A program made the translations under genes and the position numbers. Shown here piece after piece: positions 44,716 to 52,843 of a DNA stretch of 64,000 bases; positions within the stretch are counted from its first letter, which is position 1; every line of letters starts with the position of its first letter. The notes beneath the pieces were generated by a model that saw nothing but the letters and a program-made list of their open reading frames with translations, was not told the DNA's origin and ran no database searches. The stretch is from the NCBI GenBank assembly GCA_035273665.1, contig DATEOW010000128.1:1-64000 (forward strand). Reading direction: 5' to 3'. The stretch is from DATEEW01 sp035273665. Lineage in GTDB: Bacteria > Pseudomonadota > Gammaproteobacteria > Burkholderiales > SG8-39.

Positions 44716-45309
44716 ATGTCTCAAATCGTTGCAGGTTGGTTTTCCACGCATGACCAAGCCGAGGAAGCGATGGCTGCGCTTGCTCGCGCCGGGTTTGTCG
44801 CCAGTGAATACGAGTCCTTTTATCTCGCGCCGCCCGGACAACACGGCAGCGTTCCTTTTGGAGACGAAGTTCACCACGACGAAGGCGCCAGCGAAGTAGG
44901 CGGTGGAGCAGTCAAAGGTGCAGCTGTAGGCGGTGTCCTCGGCCTCGCAGCGGGTGCGGCCGTCGCGGCCGCAACCGCGCCTTTAGGTCCGGCCGCTGTC
45001 GTCGCGGGGGCCGGCATCGGTGCCTACGTGGGTTCGCTCGCAGGCGCTGTGAACAAAACCCATGACGGTGAGTTAGAGGAAGCAAGCGTTGAGGAGCCGG
45101 TCGAAAGACCCGCCGGCGCACTCGTCGCAGTCTGTGTAGACCGCGGCGGCAGCGAGGCGCAGGCCATTGCCACGTTGCGCGCACAGGGCGCAGGCGGCGT
45201 CGAGAAAGCAGAAGGTGAATGGCGCGACGGACATTGGCAGGACTTCGATGCACGTGTGCCGCCGCATGTCTTGGGTGGAGGCGATCTGCCGCGCCCGGGT
45301 GCGTATTAA
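44716..45309 (+). CDS. Glycine-zipper general-stress-like protein
   Basis: 197 residues, 11 bases after rpoN and probably cotranscribed. N-terminal segment (VAGWFSTHDQAEEAMAALARAGF) resembles the ferredoxin-like start of proteins modulating heat or osmotic responses; the middle is a long glycine zipper (GGGAVKGAAVGGVLGLAAGAAVA...GAGIGAYVGSLAGA) that could insert in a membrane; the end repeats the alpha-beta pattern. Function unknown; transcription stops at the hairpin after it. Confidence 0.78.
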   Translation: MSQIVAGWFSTHDQAEEAMAALARAGFVASEYESFYLAPPGQHGSVPFGDEVHHDEGASEVGGGAVKGAAVGGVLGLAAGAAVAAATAPLGPAAVVAGAGIGAYVGSLAGAVNKTHDGELEEASVEEPVERPAGALVAVCVDRGGSEAQAIATLRAQGAGGVEKAEGEWRDGHWQDFDARVPPHVLGGGDLPRPGAY

Positions 45310-45330
45310 GCAGCTTACCGATCCTAAACA

Positions 45331-45355
45331 AAAGGGCGGCATTGCCGCCCTTTTT
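45331..45355. terminator. Intrinsic terminator shared by convergent units
   Basis: AAAGGGCGGC / GCCGCCCTTT with loop ATT and T run, between the rpoN operon and the PRC-barrel operon. Confidence 0.9.
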
Positions 45356-45382
45356 CTTGCTGATGCGCGGCGCCGGAGGTGT

Positions 45383-45850
45383 TCAGGCCCAGTAAGGTTG
45401 CGTGCCGTAGTAACTGTAAACGCTCTGCGCCCAACTGCTATCGGCCATGCTCGGCCAACTATCCTTATCGAAGCCGGGTGCGTTCTCGAGCCGTTCCTTG
45501 TCGATATCCAGGACGAAGCACTCGCGTTCGACGTCAAGCGTCAACGCATTCCACGGAATCGCAAATAGCTTGTCCCCCATTCCCAATAGTCCGCCCGAAG
45601 CAAGCACGGCATACGCAATTTTCCCCGCGCTGACGTCGAGCATGATTTCGTCGATGCTTCCCAGCTTCTCGCCGGCGCTATTGACGACCTCATCGCCCTC
45701 GAGCGTGCTGGCGGCCATGATCCGCGGACCAGGCCCGGCGTCGAGACGATCTTCGTCGTCGATACCGACGATGCGTGCACCTGCACCGCTACCCGATCCC
45801 AAGGTCAGGGTGGAATCGCTATTGGGATCGTTCTGGAATTGAATGGCCAT
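45383..45850 (-). CDS. PRC-barrel protein, cytoplasmic paralogue
   Basis: 155 residues without a signal peptide. PRC-barrel from about residue 45: LGSIDEIMLDVSAGKIAYAVLASGG, MGDKLFAIPW, FVLDIDKERL. The end (SWAQSVYSYYGTQPYWA) is aromatic. It shares nearly the whole domain with the gene upstream, so the pair arose by tandem duplication. PRC barrels bind proteins or RNA in varied roles; this small stress-linked type has no defined function. AGGAG precedes the ATG. Confidence 0.85.
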   Translation of the reverse strand: MAIQFQNDPNSDSTLTLGSGSGAGARIVGIDDEDRLDAGPGPRIMAASTLEGDEVVNSAGEKLGSIDEIMLDVSAGKIAYAVLASGGLLGMGDKLFAIPWNALTLDVERECFVLDIDKERLENAPGFDKDSWPSMADSSWAQSVYSYYGTQPYWA

Positions 45851-45889
45851 AATGAACTCCTATCTCTGTTGAATTTAGTTCCGAAGGTC

Positions 45890-46387
45890 TCAGCGAGGAG
45901 TGAGGCCGATCCGATTGCCTTCATAACGCTGGCCGTAATAGGCGTGCACATCGTTATTCCACTGTGCATTGGCCATATCGGGCCATCGGTCGACGTCGAA
46001 GGCCGGTGCGCTTTTTAACCTTTCCCGATCGACATCCAGGACGAAGTTGTTCTTTGTTGTGTCCAGCTTCAAGGCTTTCCAAGGCACAGCGAATAATTTA
46101 TCGCCCATTCCCATCACGCCCCCGAACGAAATGACCGCATAGGAAATGTCACCGCTGCCAGGATCCAAAACCAACTCTTTGATATCGCCCAAGTCTTCGC
46201 CTTGGCGATTCAAGACATCGGTGCCGATAATCTTGCTGGCACGATGGGTTCGCTCCCAAAGCTCCTTTGTGCCGGAAACGTTGCGGGTATCGCTTAAGAG
46301 CGACGGTCTGGTTTCCGCTCTTACGGCCAGGGCGCCTAAGGAAAGACCCAGTGCGGTGCTCAGCATCAGCGCTTGATGGGGTGTCAT
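45890..46387 (-). CDS. PRC-barrel protein, exported paralogue
   Basis: 165 residues from ATG 46387 (AGAGGAG upstream); a longer frame to 46531 would run past the predicted sigma-54 transcription start. Signal peptide MTPHQALMLSTALGLSLGALAVRA, then a PRC barrel: LGDIKELVLDPGSGDISYAVISFGG, MGDKLFAVPW, FVLDVDRERL. It precedes the cytoplasmic copy by 39 bases in one operon, so the pair puts similar domains on both sides of the inner membrane. Confidence 0.86.
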   Translation of the reverse strand: MTPHQALMLSTALGLSLGALAVRAETRPSLLSDTRNVSGTKELWERTHRASKIIGTDVLNRQGEDLGDIKELVLDPGSGDISYAVISFGGVMGMGDKLFAVPWKALKLDTTKNNFVLDVDRERLKSAPAFDVDRWPDMANAQWNNDVHAYYGQRYEGNRIGLTPR

Positions 46388-46459
46388 ACGACTCCTCTGA
46401 AGAGACAAATATATGGCCCGCTGTCGTCCGCGACGCGCGCGAGTCCACATGTTGGGCGG

Positions 46460-46473
46460 GCAAGCGCTGTGCC
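46460..46473 (-). promoter_or_regulatory. Sigma-54 promoter for the PRC-barrel operon
   Basis: Minus strand GGCACAGCGCTTGC, full match; predicted start about 60 bases before the ATG at 46387. Confidence 0.72.
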
Positions 46474-46498
46474 CGTGTGCGCGCCTCGTGACAACGCA

Positions 46499-46512
46499 GG
46501 CATGGCGAGTGC
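46499..46512 (+). promoter_or_regulatory. Near-match sigma-54 promoter for the 46.5-49.8 kb operon
   Basis: GGCATGGCGAGTGC: -24 complete, -12 GTGC. Divergent from the PRC promoter with a 25-base gap. Confidence 0.5.
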
Positions 46513-46565
46513 AATAAGTGGTGGACAGCATTTTTTAAAAATAAGCTTTGAAGGAGTGACGGGGA

Positions 46566-47051
46566 ATGAACCGCAAGAACGTGGGCGCAATCCTGGAAGA
46601 GTTAAGCAACGCATGCCAGGAAAGCCATGATCTTTTTTCGACCTGGGCAGACAAAAGCACTGAGGAGGAAGAGCGTCAGTTGTTGTCCTACCGTGCGAAC
46701 CGATACGCTGATAATCAAGACGAACTCGAGCAAATGCGGGAACGCTTTGGCGACATGAGTTGCAACGGCCCGGAGCTACAGGCCTCGCCGGAATCACGCT
46801 GGGCCGTCTTGCGCAAGCGGATCGCCGGCATGGCTAAACGCGACGTATTGCGAGCCTGCGAAGCGCAGGATTCCCGCGTCCTCGTCATGTATCGCGATAG
46901 TTTCGAATACGAGTTGCCGGTACCGGTCGCGTTTTGCGTCGCCCGTCAATTCGGTGAACTCATCGATCATCATGCGCGCTTGCAGCGGCTTCAAGCCGCT
47001 GCGACGCCATCGACGCCCGCCGGCAGATTGGCCCTGAGTGCTCAGGTCTGA
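46566..47051 (+). CDS. Helical, possibly ferritin-like stress protein
   Basis: 161 residues, ATG after AAGGAGTGACGGGGA. All-helical pattern with a first half (LEELSNACQESHDLFSTWADKSTEEEERQLLSYRANRYADNQDEL) like ferritin-like DUF2383-type bundles, but without a full set of metal ligands. I do not recognise the family securely. First gene of a five-gene rightward operon. Confidence 0.62.
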   Translation: MNRKNVGAILEELSNACQESHDLFSTWADKSTEEEERQLLSYRANRYADNQDELEQMRERFGDMSCNGPELQASPESRWAVLRKRIAGMAKRDVLRACEAQDSRVLVMYRDSFEYELPVPVAFCVARQFGELIDHHARLQRLQAAATPSTPAGRLALSAQV

Positions 47052-47099
47052 CTGCGAGAACGGGTTTTTACGCTTCCGGACAACTTAAGGAGAACAACG

Positions 47100-47306
47100 A
47101 TGGATCAAACTGAACTGCAACAATCGACATCGAAGGTGAGCGAACAACTGCAAGGTCTGCTGGGAAAAGGTCAGCAATATGCGTCGCAGTTTGGCACGCG
47201 TGCGCAAGAGCAGCTGCGCGAACGACCACTCGTTGCTGTTTTCGGCGCGCTCGCTTTCGGCGTCATCGCCGGCGCTTTACTGGGACGCTATTCCCGCAAG
47301 CACTGA
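47100..47306 (+). CDS. DUF883/ElaB-like membrane-anchored protein
   Basis: 68 residues, AAGGAGA before the ATG. A polar helical part (SKVSEQLQGLLGKGQQYASQF) precedes RERPLVAVFGALAFGVIAGALLGRYSRKH, the C-terminal single helix ending in basic residues that marks ElaB/YqjD/DUF883 proteins. E. coli relatives tie stationary-phase ribosomes to the inner membrane. A second, longer DUF883-like gene starts at 63729. Confidence 0.82.
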   Translation: MDQTELQQSTSKVSEQLQGLLGKGQQYASQFGTRAQEQLRERPLVAVFGALAFGVIAGALLGRYSRKH

Positions 47307-47332
47307 AGCAGATTCCACTGAAGGAGATTCTT

Positions 47333-47920
47333 ATGCAAACCCGAAACTTTGCCATCTCCGCGCTGGCGCTGGGGTTATTGGCCTTAAGCGGTTGCGAAAG
47401 AAAAGAGGAAACGGTGGTGACGCCGGCGTCACCACCTCCAGCCACCGCGCCGGCCGCACCGGCGGCGCCCAGCGTCGCGGTGCCGCAGACGGATAGCGAT
47501 TTCGCCATGAAGGCAGCCGCGAGCGGTTTGGCGGAGGTCGAAGCCAGCCGGGCCATTAGCGAAAAAACCGCAAGCGAGCCGATCCGCCAATTCGCGCAAA
47601 TGATGATCACCGATCACACCGCTGCGAATCAAGAACTCATGACGATCGCTCAAACGAAGCAGCTGACGCTCCCAACTGCGCCGGATACGACGCATCAGGA
47701 AGCATTGGGACGTTTGAAAACGGCAATGGGTGCTGAGGGCGATCGAATTTATGTGCAGGAATTTGGGATCAAGGCGCATCAGGATGCAGTTGCGCTATTT
47801 GAGCGGGAAGCCAACGAAGGTACGGATCCCGAATTGAAGGCGTTCGCCGCTAAAACGCTCCCCACCCTTAAAACTCATCTGGAGCATGCACAGCGCACCG
47901 CTGACGCCTTGCCGAAGTAA
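47333..47920 (+). CDS. DUF4142 lipoprotein
   Basis: 195 residues; lipobox LSGC with Cys21, an Ala/Pro linker, then a DUF4142 ferritin-like helical domain (FAMKAAASGLAEVEASRAISEKTASEPIRQFAQMMITDHTAANQEL...). Predicted periplasmic lipoprotein. Such proteins accompany stress genes in many proteobacteria; biochemical role unknown. AAGGAGA ribosome site. Confidence 0.88.
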   Translation: MQTRNFAISALALGLLALSGCERKEETVVTPASPPPATAPAAPAAPSVAVPQTDSDFAMKAAASGLAEVEASRAISEKTASEPIRQFAQMMITDHTAANQELMTIAQTKQLTLPTAPDTTHQEALGRLKTAMGAEGDRIYVQEFGIKAHQDAVALFEREANEGTDPELKAFAAKTLPTLKTHLEHAQRTADALPK

Positions 47921-47922
47921 AG

Positions 47923-49035
47923 ATGGTCGACCAGGCCCTGGCCGACGCGGGTTTATGCTTTAGCTCGGACAACGATCCGGGTATCCGGCGTAAACGGAGC
48001 GGCCGGGGTTTTTCATACGTGGACGAGAATGGCGTGCGGATCGAGGACGAATCGGTTCTGCAACGCATTCGTTCACTCGCCATTCCACCGGCCTACAAAG
48101 AGGTGTGGATTTGCACCAAGGCCAATGGTCATCTGCAAGCGACCGGGATCGATGCACGAGGGCGCAAACAATACCGCTATCACCCAGACTGGCGTGCGGT
48201 GCGCGATGCGGATAAATTCGCGCGCCTTTGCGATTTCGGGCGTGCATTGACCCGAATACGCAAGCGCGTCAGTGCAGATCTGAAGCTCCCGGGTTTGGCA
48301 CGTGACCGTGTGATCGCGACCGTCGTACGGCTGTTGGATCGCACTTCTATTCGCATCGGCAACGAACAGTACGCACGCGAGAATAAGTCTTACGGCCTCA
48401 CGACCTTGCGCACGCGCCATGTCCGCCTGCGCGGAAACCTTATCCAATTTGAGTTCCGGGGCAAGTCAGGCGTACTCCATTCGATTTCAGTGACGGACCC
48501 GCTGGCCGCAGAGGTGGTGAGAGGCTGTCTTGATTTGCCTGGGCAAGAACTTTTTCAATACCTCGACGACACGGGCGCACGACGCACGGTGACGTCTTCG
48601 GATGTCAACGCCTATTTATGCGCGGCAGGGGGGCAGGATTTCAGTGCAAAGGACTTCCGCACTTGGTATGCGACCATGGATGCGCTGGAGATGCTCAGCG
48701 CTTTGCAGTTCGAGACGCAGCGGGAAGCGAAGGCGCACATTAAGGAAAGTCTTCATCGCATCGCACAACGCCTGGGAAACACGCCGACGATGTGCCGCAA
48801 GGCCTACGTCCATCCGGGAGTGTTGCAGGCTTTTATGGAAGGTCGTTTAAGCAGCGTCGTGCGCGCTGGCCGGCGCAATAAACGGGAACAGCTCTTGCAA
48901 CTTTTGCAGGACCTCTCTCGGGGCGCGTCGCGGCTCGCCAAGCAACCAAAAAAAACAAGAAGCTCGGCCCGTCCGGCAGTCCCGAAGGCAAGAGCTTTTA
49001 ACCTATCGCAAGTAAAGGAGCAGATATGGCTGTAG
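47923..49035 (+). CDS. Type IB DNA topoisomerase (poxvirus/eukaryote-like)
   Basis: 370 residues, ATG two bases after the previous stop. Topo IB features: N-terminal FSYVDENGVRI...LAIPPAYKEVWIC, the catalytic-domain block RIGNEQYARENKSYGLTTLRTRHV, and the active-site Tyr in MCRKAYVHPGVL. It relaxes both positive and negative supercoils through a 3'-phosphotyrosine. Bacterial copies are accessory and, in alphaproteobacteria, often part of the general stress regulon. Confidence 0.94.
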   Translation: MVDQALADAGLCFSSDNDPGIRRKRSGRGFSYVDENGVRIEDESVLQRIRSLAIPPAYKEVWICTKANGHLQATGIDARGRKQYRYHPDWRAVRDADKFARLCDFGRALTRIRKRVSADLKLPGLARDRVIATVVRLLDRTSIRIGNEQYARENKSYGLTTLRTRHVRLRGNLIQFEFRGKSGVLHSISVTDPLAAEVVRGCLDLPGQELFQYLDDTGARRTVTSSDVNAYLCAAGGQDFSAKDFRTWYATMDALEMLSALQFETQREAKAHIKESLHRIAQRLGNTPTMCRKAYVHPGVLQAFMEGRLSSVVRAGRRNKREQLLQLLQDLSRGASRLAKQPKKTRSSARPAVPKARAFNLSQVKEQIWL

Positions 49036-49778
49036 AAATCTCAACTGCGCAACGGCGCATGTTCTTTCAGCCGATTTCCTGGGCGGCGATCTTTGCTGCG
49101 CTTGCAGTCGGCATTGCAGTGCAAATGCTCTTGATGCTTCTTGGGCTGGCCTTTGGCGCGTCTGTTGTCGAGCCCGTTGAAACCAGTGCTCGCGAAGTAT
49201 CACTGAGCGCAACGACTTGGAGTACCGGCAGCATGATTATCGCCGCCTTCATCGGCGGATATGTCGCCTCCCGTTCATCGGGTCTCCGGCGAAAGGGTGA
49301 CGGCATGCTGCACGGCGCCGTAGCGTGGGCTGCTACGACTTTGTTGTATGCGGTCCTTGCGTCGACAGTCCTCGGCCAAGCAACCGCGGGCGTGTTCGGC
49401 GCGCTACGTCCGCTCGTAGTGAGTTCATTGCCCGCTACCGGCGAGATTGCACAGAGCGCGCAAAGCGGTGAGCAGGCGCGTGCTGAAGTGCAACGTTCGC
49501 TAGAATCGGCCGGACTCACGAGTGAGCAGGCGCTGAACATTGTGGATCAGATGGCCGCCGTGTCGGGTGATCCACAAGCTTCTCCCGAGTCGCAAGCGCG
49601 TGCTGAAGAGGCCGCTGACCGGGTGGGCACCGCGACGGGATGGTTGAGCGCGGCAGTATTACTTTCCCTGTTGGCAGGCGTATTGGGCGGTCTTGTCGGT
49701 ACAGTTGCGCAACGCCGCGTCACGACACGACAAGCGGATTATGGGGACGGACGCGTGCTCTCGCGCACAACTATTTAA
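49026..49778 (+). CDS. Four-helix membrane protein of unknown function
   Basis: 250 residues, start inside the topoisomerase end (GTAAAGGAG before the ATG). Helices: ISWAAIFAALAVGIAVQMLLMLL, TGSMIIAAFIGGYVASRSS, GAVAWAATTLLYAVLAS, TGWLSAAVLLSLLAGVLGGLVG. A polar stretch (about 150-205) with Gln/Glu/Ala repeats lies between the last two. Not recognised. Last gene of the operon. Confidence 0.75.
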   Translation: MAVEISTAQRRMFFQPISWAAIFAALAVGIAVQMLLMLLGLAFGASVVEPVETSAREVSLSATTWSTGSMIIAAFIGGYVASRSSGLRRKGDGMLHGAVAWAATTLLYAVLASTVLGQATAGVFGALRPLVVSSLPATGEIAQSAQSGEQARAEVQRSLESAGLTSEQALNIVDQMAAVSGDPQASPESQARAEEAADRVGTATGWLSAAVLLSLLAGVLGGLVGTVAQRRVTTRQADYGDGRVLSRTTI

Positions 49779-49785
49779 GGACAAT

Positions 49786-50811
49786 TTATCGTTGTGCAGC
49801 AGATCCCCGCCCTTTACGCGGGGATTTGTTTTTGGGCGTAGCGAAAGCGCGGGGCAACGGTTCTTCCAGTCGTTCGCAGAAATAAGCCACGGTACGTTGC
49901 AAGCCTGCATCGAGTTCGACAATGGGATTCCATTCCAGAGCGCGCGCCGCAAGTGAGATGTCGGGACAGCGCTGCATCGGATCATCGGCCGGCAAGTCGC
50001 GATAGACCAACTCGGAATCGGAGCCGGTCAACGCAATAATCTGCTCGGCCAGCTCCCCGATGGTGGATTCGCATGGATTCCCCAGATTGACCGGGCCGAT
50101 GAAATCTTCCGGGGTCGCCATCAACCGCACCAGTCCTTCGATCAAGTCGGTGACATAACAGAACGAGCGAGTTTGTTCGCCGCGTCCGTAAATTGTTATC
50201 GGTGCACCGCGCAAGGCTTGCACAATGAAGTTGGACACGACCCGACCGTCGTCGGCCTGCATGCGCGGGCCATAAGTGTTGAAGATACGCGCGATCTTTA
50301 CTTTGACGCGATGCTGCCGGTGATAGTCGAAGTAAAGCGTCTCTGCGCAACGCTTGCCTTCGTCATAGCATGCGCGTGGGCCGATCGGATTCACATGTCC
50401 CCAATAATGCTCAGGCTGAGGATGGAGTTTTGGATCGCCGTACACCTCGCTCGTGGAGGCTTGCAGGATGGGTACTTTCAACCGCTTTGCCAGACCCAGC
50501 ATGTTAATGGAACCATGCACGCAGGTTTTGAGCGTTTGAACGGGATCGTTCTGATAGTGAATCGGTGAAGCGGGGCAGGCGAGGTTATAGATCTGATCCA
50601 CTTCGACATACAGCGGGAAGGTGATGTCATGGCGCAACAGTTCGAAGCGCGGGTGGCGCAGGAGATGTACGATGTTCTCGCGGTCGCCTGTATAGAAGTT
50701 GTCCACACACAGCACTTCGTCCCCGTTTTGCAAGAGACGCTCGCATAGATGCGAGCCGAGAAATCCGGCGCCGCCGGTCACCATCACGCGTTGAGGTCCG
50801 CTTCTTTTCAT
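49786..50811 (-). CDS. UDP-glucuronate decarboxylase (UDP-xylose synthase)
   Basis: 341 residues from ATG 50811 (GGAGCAAAG upstream). Extended SDR: NAD site TGGAGFLGSHL, ASTSEVYGD, catalytic YDEGK, RIFNTYGPRM, GEQTRSFCYVTDLIEG; the HPQPEHYWGHVNPIGPRACYDEGKR stretch is typical of UXS. Converts UDP-glucuronate to UDP-xylose, a sugar donor for the glycan this operon builds. Last gene of the nine-gene leftward operon. Confidence 0.92.
   Translation of the reverse strand: MKRSGPQRVMVTGGAGFLGSHLCERLLQNGDEVLCVDNFYTGDRENIVHLLRHPRFELLRHDITFPLYVEVDQIYNLACPASPIHYQNDPVQTLKTCVHGSINMLGLAKRLKVPILQASTSEVYGDPKLHPQPEHYWGHVNPIGPRACYDEGKRCAETLYFDYHRQHRVKVKIARIFNTYGPRMQADDGRVVSNFIVQALRGAPITIYGRGEQTRSFCYVTDLIEGLVRLMATPEDFIGPVNLGNPCESTIGELAEQIIALTGSDSELVYRDLPADDPMQRCPDISLAARALEWNPIVELDAGLQRTVAYFCERLEEPLPRAFATPKNKSPRKGRGSAAQR
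49803..49832 (+). terminator. Terminator inside the 3' end of a convergent gene
   Basis: ATCCCCGC / GCGGGGAT stem with TTGTTTTT following. It ends the rightward operon yet is within the last 20 codons of the leftward UDP-glucuronate decarboxylase gene, whose Arg/Lys-rich tail it encodes. Confidence 0.75.
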
Positions 50812-50822
50812 CTTTGCTCCAA

Positions 50823-51770
50823 TCAGGCGCAAACGCGCCGAAAGACCGCCAGCCAGTCGGCAACAAAGCGATCGATATGAAAACGCTCACACGCCAATTC
50901 CCGCGCGGTCCGGCCAAGGGCTCTCGCTTCATCCGGGTTGTGCAGCAGCGCCTGCATGCATTCGACGAGTCGCTCGACCCGGGTGTCGATATAACCGCTT
51001 TCCCCATCGCGAATGACCGCGCTCATTTCCGTCGTGGCAAGGGCAACAATCGGCAAACCCACCATCATTGCCTCGATCACCGCGAGCCCCATGCTGGTCC
51101 AGCGAATGGGATTGAAGAAAAAACGATAACGCGCCATGGCTGCCGGTAAAGCATTGTTTTCGATTTCACCCAAACCGCCGACGCGTTCCGCATCCATACC
51201 CACAAGGTCAAGCGGTACACGTTCGCGCACCGTGTGGAAGACATCCGCGCCCAGCCGTCTGCCTCGGCGCGGCAAGTTATTGACCACCACAATGCCGCGT
51301 TCCAACTCGCCGCTGTATTGGGCGGCGCTCAGCGGTTTTACGCCGTGCTCCACGACCGTGGTCGGCGTGCGTCCGCTATCCCACATGAGCCGATTGAAAT
51401 GCGTGCAATGCACGAGTAGGGCATTCGCGTCATCCACCCAATGACGGGTGTCCGTGGGGTGCTCTTGCGGCGGATCATGTTCGAGATAAATGGCGGGTAA
51501 ACGACGCTGTGCATCGGAGAGTAGATTCAACCGATCTTTTTCCCACCCTTGCTTGTGCTGGTAGAGCACACAATCGAAGGCCTGCTCGCGCACATGTTCG
51601 ATGGGGAGATCAATAAGGTTGTCTCCCCAAGGGAGCGTGCCGGTTCTGCCGGCATAGCCCGGGGACCGCATTGCGTCGGCAATGACGTAGAAGTCATGGG
51701 GCACTTGCGATAGGTAATACAGATAATTGCCGTGTACATGCCAGGTCAAGATGCGGAGGCGTTTTGCCAT
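50823..51770 (-). CDS. Glycosyltransferase
   Basis: 315 residues, GT-B fold by pattern: N-terminal MAKRLRILTWHVHGNYLYYLSQ, C-terminal donor domain with FFNPIRWTSMGLAVIEAMMVGLPIVA (Glu-x7-type motif) and GESGYI. Acts on a nucleotide sugar; donor unknown, though UDP-xylose from the adjacent gene is a candidate. Confidence 0.82.
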   Translation of the reverse strand: MAKRLRILTWHVHGNYLYYLSQVPHDFYVIADAMRSPGYAGRTGTLPWGDNLIDLPIEHVREQAFDCVLYQHKQGWEKDRLNLLSDAQRRLPAIYLEHDPPQEHPTDTRHWVDDANALLVHCTHFNRLMWDSGRTPTTVVEHGVKPLSAAQYSGELERGIVVVNNLPRRGRRLGADVFHTVRERVPLDLVGMDAERVGGLGEIENNALPAAMARYRFFFNPIRWTSMGLAVIEAMMVGLPIVALATTEMSAVIRDGESGYIDTRVERLVECMQALLHNPDEARALGRTARELACERFHIDRFVADWLAVFRRVCA

Positions 51771-51785
51771 GCTGACTCCAGAAGG

Positions 51786-52835
51786 TTAGGCCGCAAGACT
51801 GCTGTGCTGTCTGAGCATTCGCAGCGCGGTATTCGTCACTTCGGCGACCGTGACGCCGCGCGCACATTCGTGTTCGGTCGGGCAGGTGTGATACGCACAG
51901 GGACGGCAGGGCACGTCGCGCCACAACACCGGGTGTTTGCCGGTATCCAAGGGCGCCCAGCGACGCACGTCAGCGCCGGAAGACACCACGACACTGGGTG
52001 TGCCGACCGCCGTTGCGATATGCGAGATCCCTGTGTCGTTGCACACGACCAGGCGCGCCTCTGCGACCAGCGCAGCGGAAGCGCCCATGCTGGTACGGCC
52101 GACGAGATTGCGCGCCGGGTGGCGCATGCGTCTTTGTAGCGTCTCGCCGATTTCGCGTTCTTCGCCGCTACCGGTCAACACGATTTCAAAGCCGAGATCG
52201 GCGATGGCATCGGCGACCGCTGCGAAGGCATCTACAGGCCAACGGCGCGAGGGCAATCTCGCGCCTGCATGGACGCATACATAGGGACGAACAATATTGG
52301 ATTCGGTAGCCAAAACCGCTGCGAGCTCCTCGCGTTCAGGCGGATGAATCGGAAACTCCAACGCCGTTCCGCATGAAGCAATACCCATCGCTTCCATGAG
52401 CTGGAGGTAAATCAAAATCTCGTGAGTTCCTGTTGGCCATACCGGGAAATGCGCAGGTACTGCCGCAGGATCGGGGCGATAGCCAAAAACAGCCTTCGCC
52501 CCGAGACTGCCGACAATGAGATTCACAATGCCTCCCGAGCCATGCATTTGAATGGCCAAATCGAACTGCCGCATTTGCGCATCAATAAAAAAATCAGGTA
52601 GTGCATCCAGGTCGGGTTCCCGTTCCGGCAGACCAGGGAAGCCGGGAAACGCCATGAGTTCGTCGACATAGGGGAAGCGGCGAACGAAATCGGCGGCCCA
52701 GGGCAGGCCGATTAATGTGATGCGCGCCGCCGGATAAGCAGCCCGCAACGCCCGCATGGCTGGCACAGTGCAAAGCAGATCGCCCAATTGCAGCGCGCGA
52801 AAGACTGCGATGTTGCGAATGCTTTCGCTGGGCAT
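51786..52835 (-). CDS. Heptosyltransferase-family (GT9) glycosyltransferase
   Basis: 349 residues from ATG 52835. GT9 pattern: FRALQLGDLLCTVPAMRALRAAYP at the start, HAGARLPSRRWPVDAFA, VLTGSGEERE, VVCNDTGISHIATAVGTPSVVV. A late Cys cluster (CRPCAYHTCPTEHEC) is unusual but is mirrored in the second GT9 protein of this operon at 56.6 kb. Transfers a heptose or related sugar. Confidence 0.88.
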   Translation of the reverse strand: MPSESIRNIAVFRALQLGDLLCTVPAMRALRAAYPAARITLIGLPWAADFVRRFPYVDELMAFPGFPGLPEREPDLDALPDFFIDAQMRQFDLAIQMHGSGGIVNLIVGSLGAKAVFGYRPDPAAVPAHFPVWPTGTHEILIYLQLMEAMGIASCGTALEFPIHPPEREELAAVLATESNIVRPYVCVHAGARLPSRRWPVDAFAAVADAIADLGFEIVLTGSGEEREIGETLQRRMRHPARNLVGRTSMGASAALVAEARLVVCNDTGISHIATAVGTPSVVVSSGADVRRWAPLDTGKHPVLWRDVPCRPCAYHTCPTEHECARGVTVAEVTNTALRMLRQHSSLAA

Positions 52836-52843
52836 TGCCGTTC

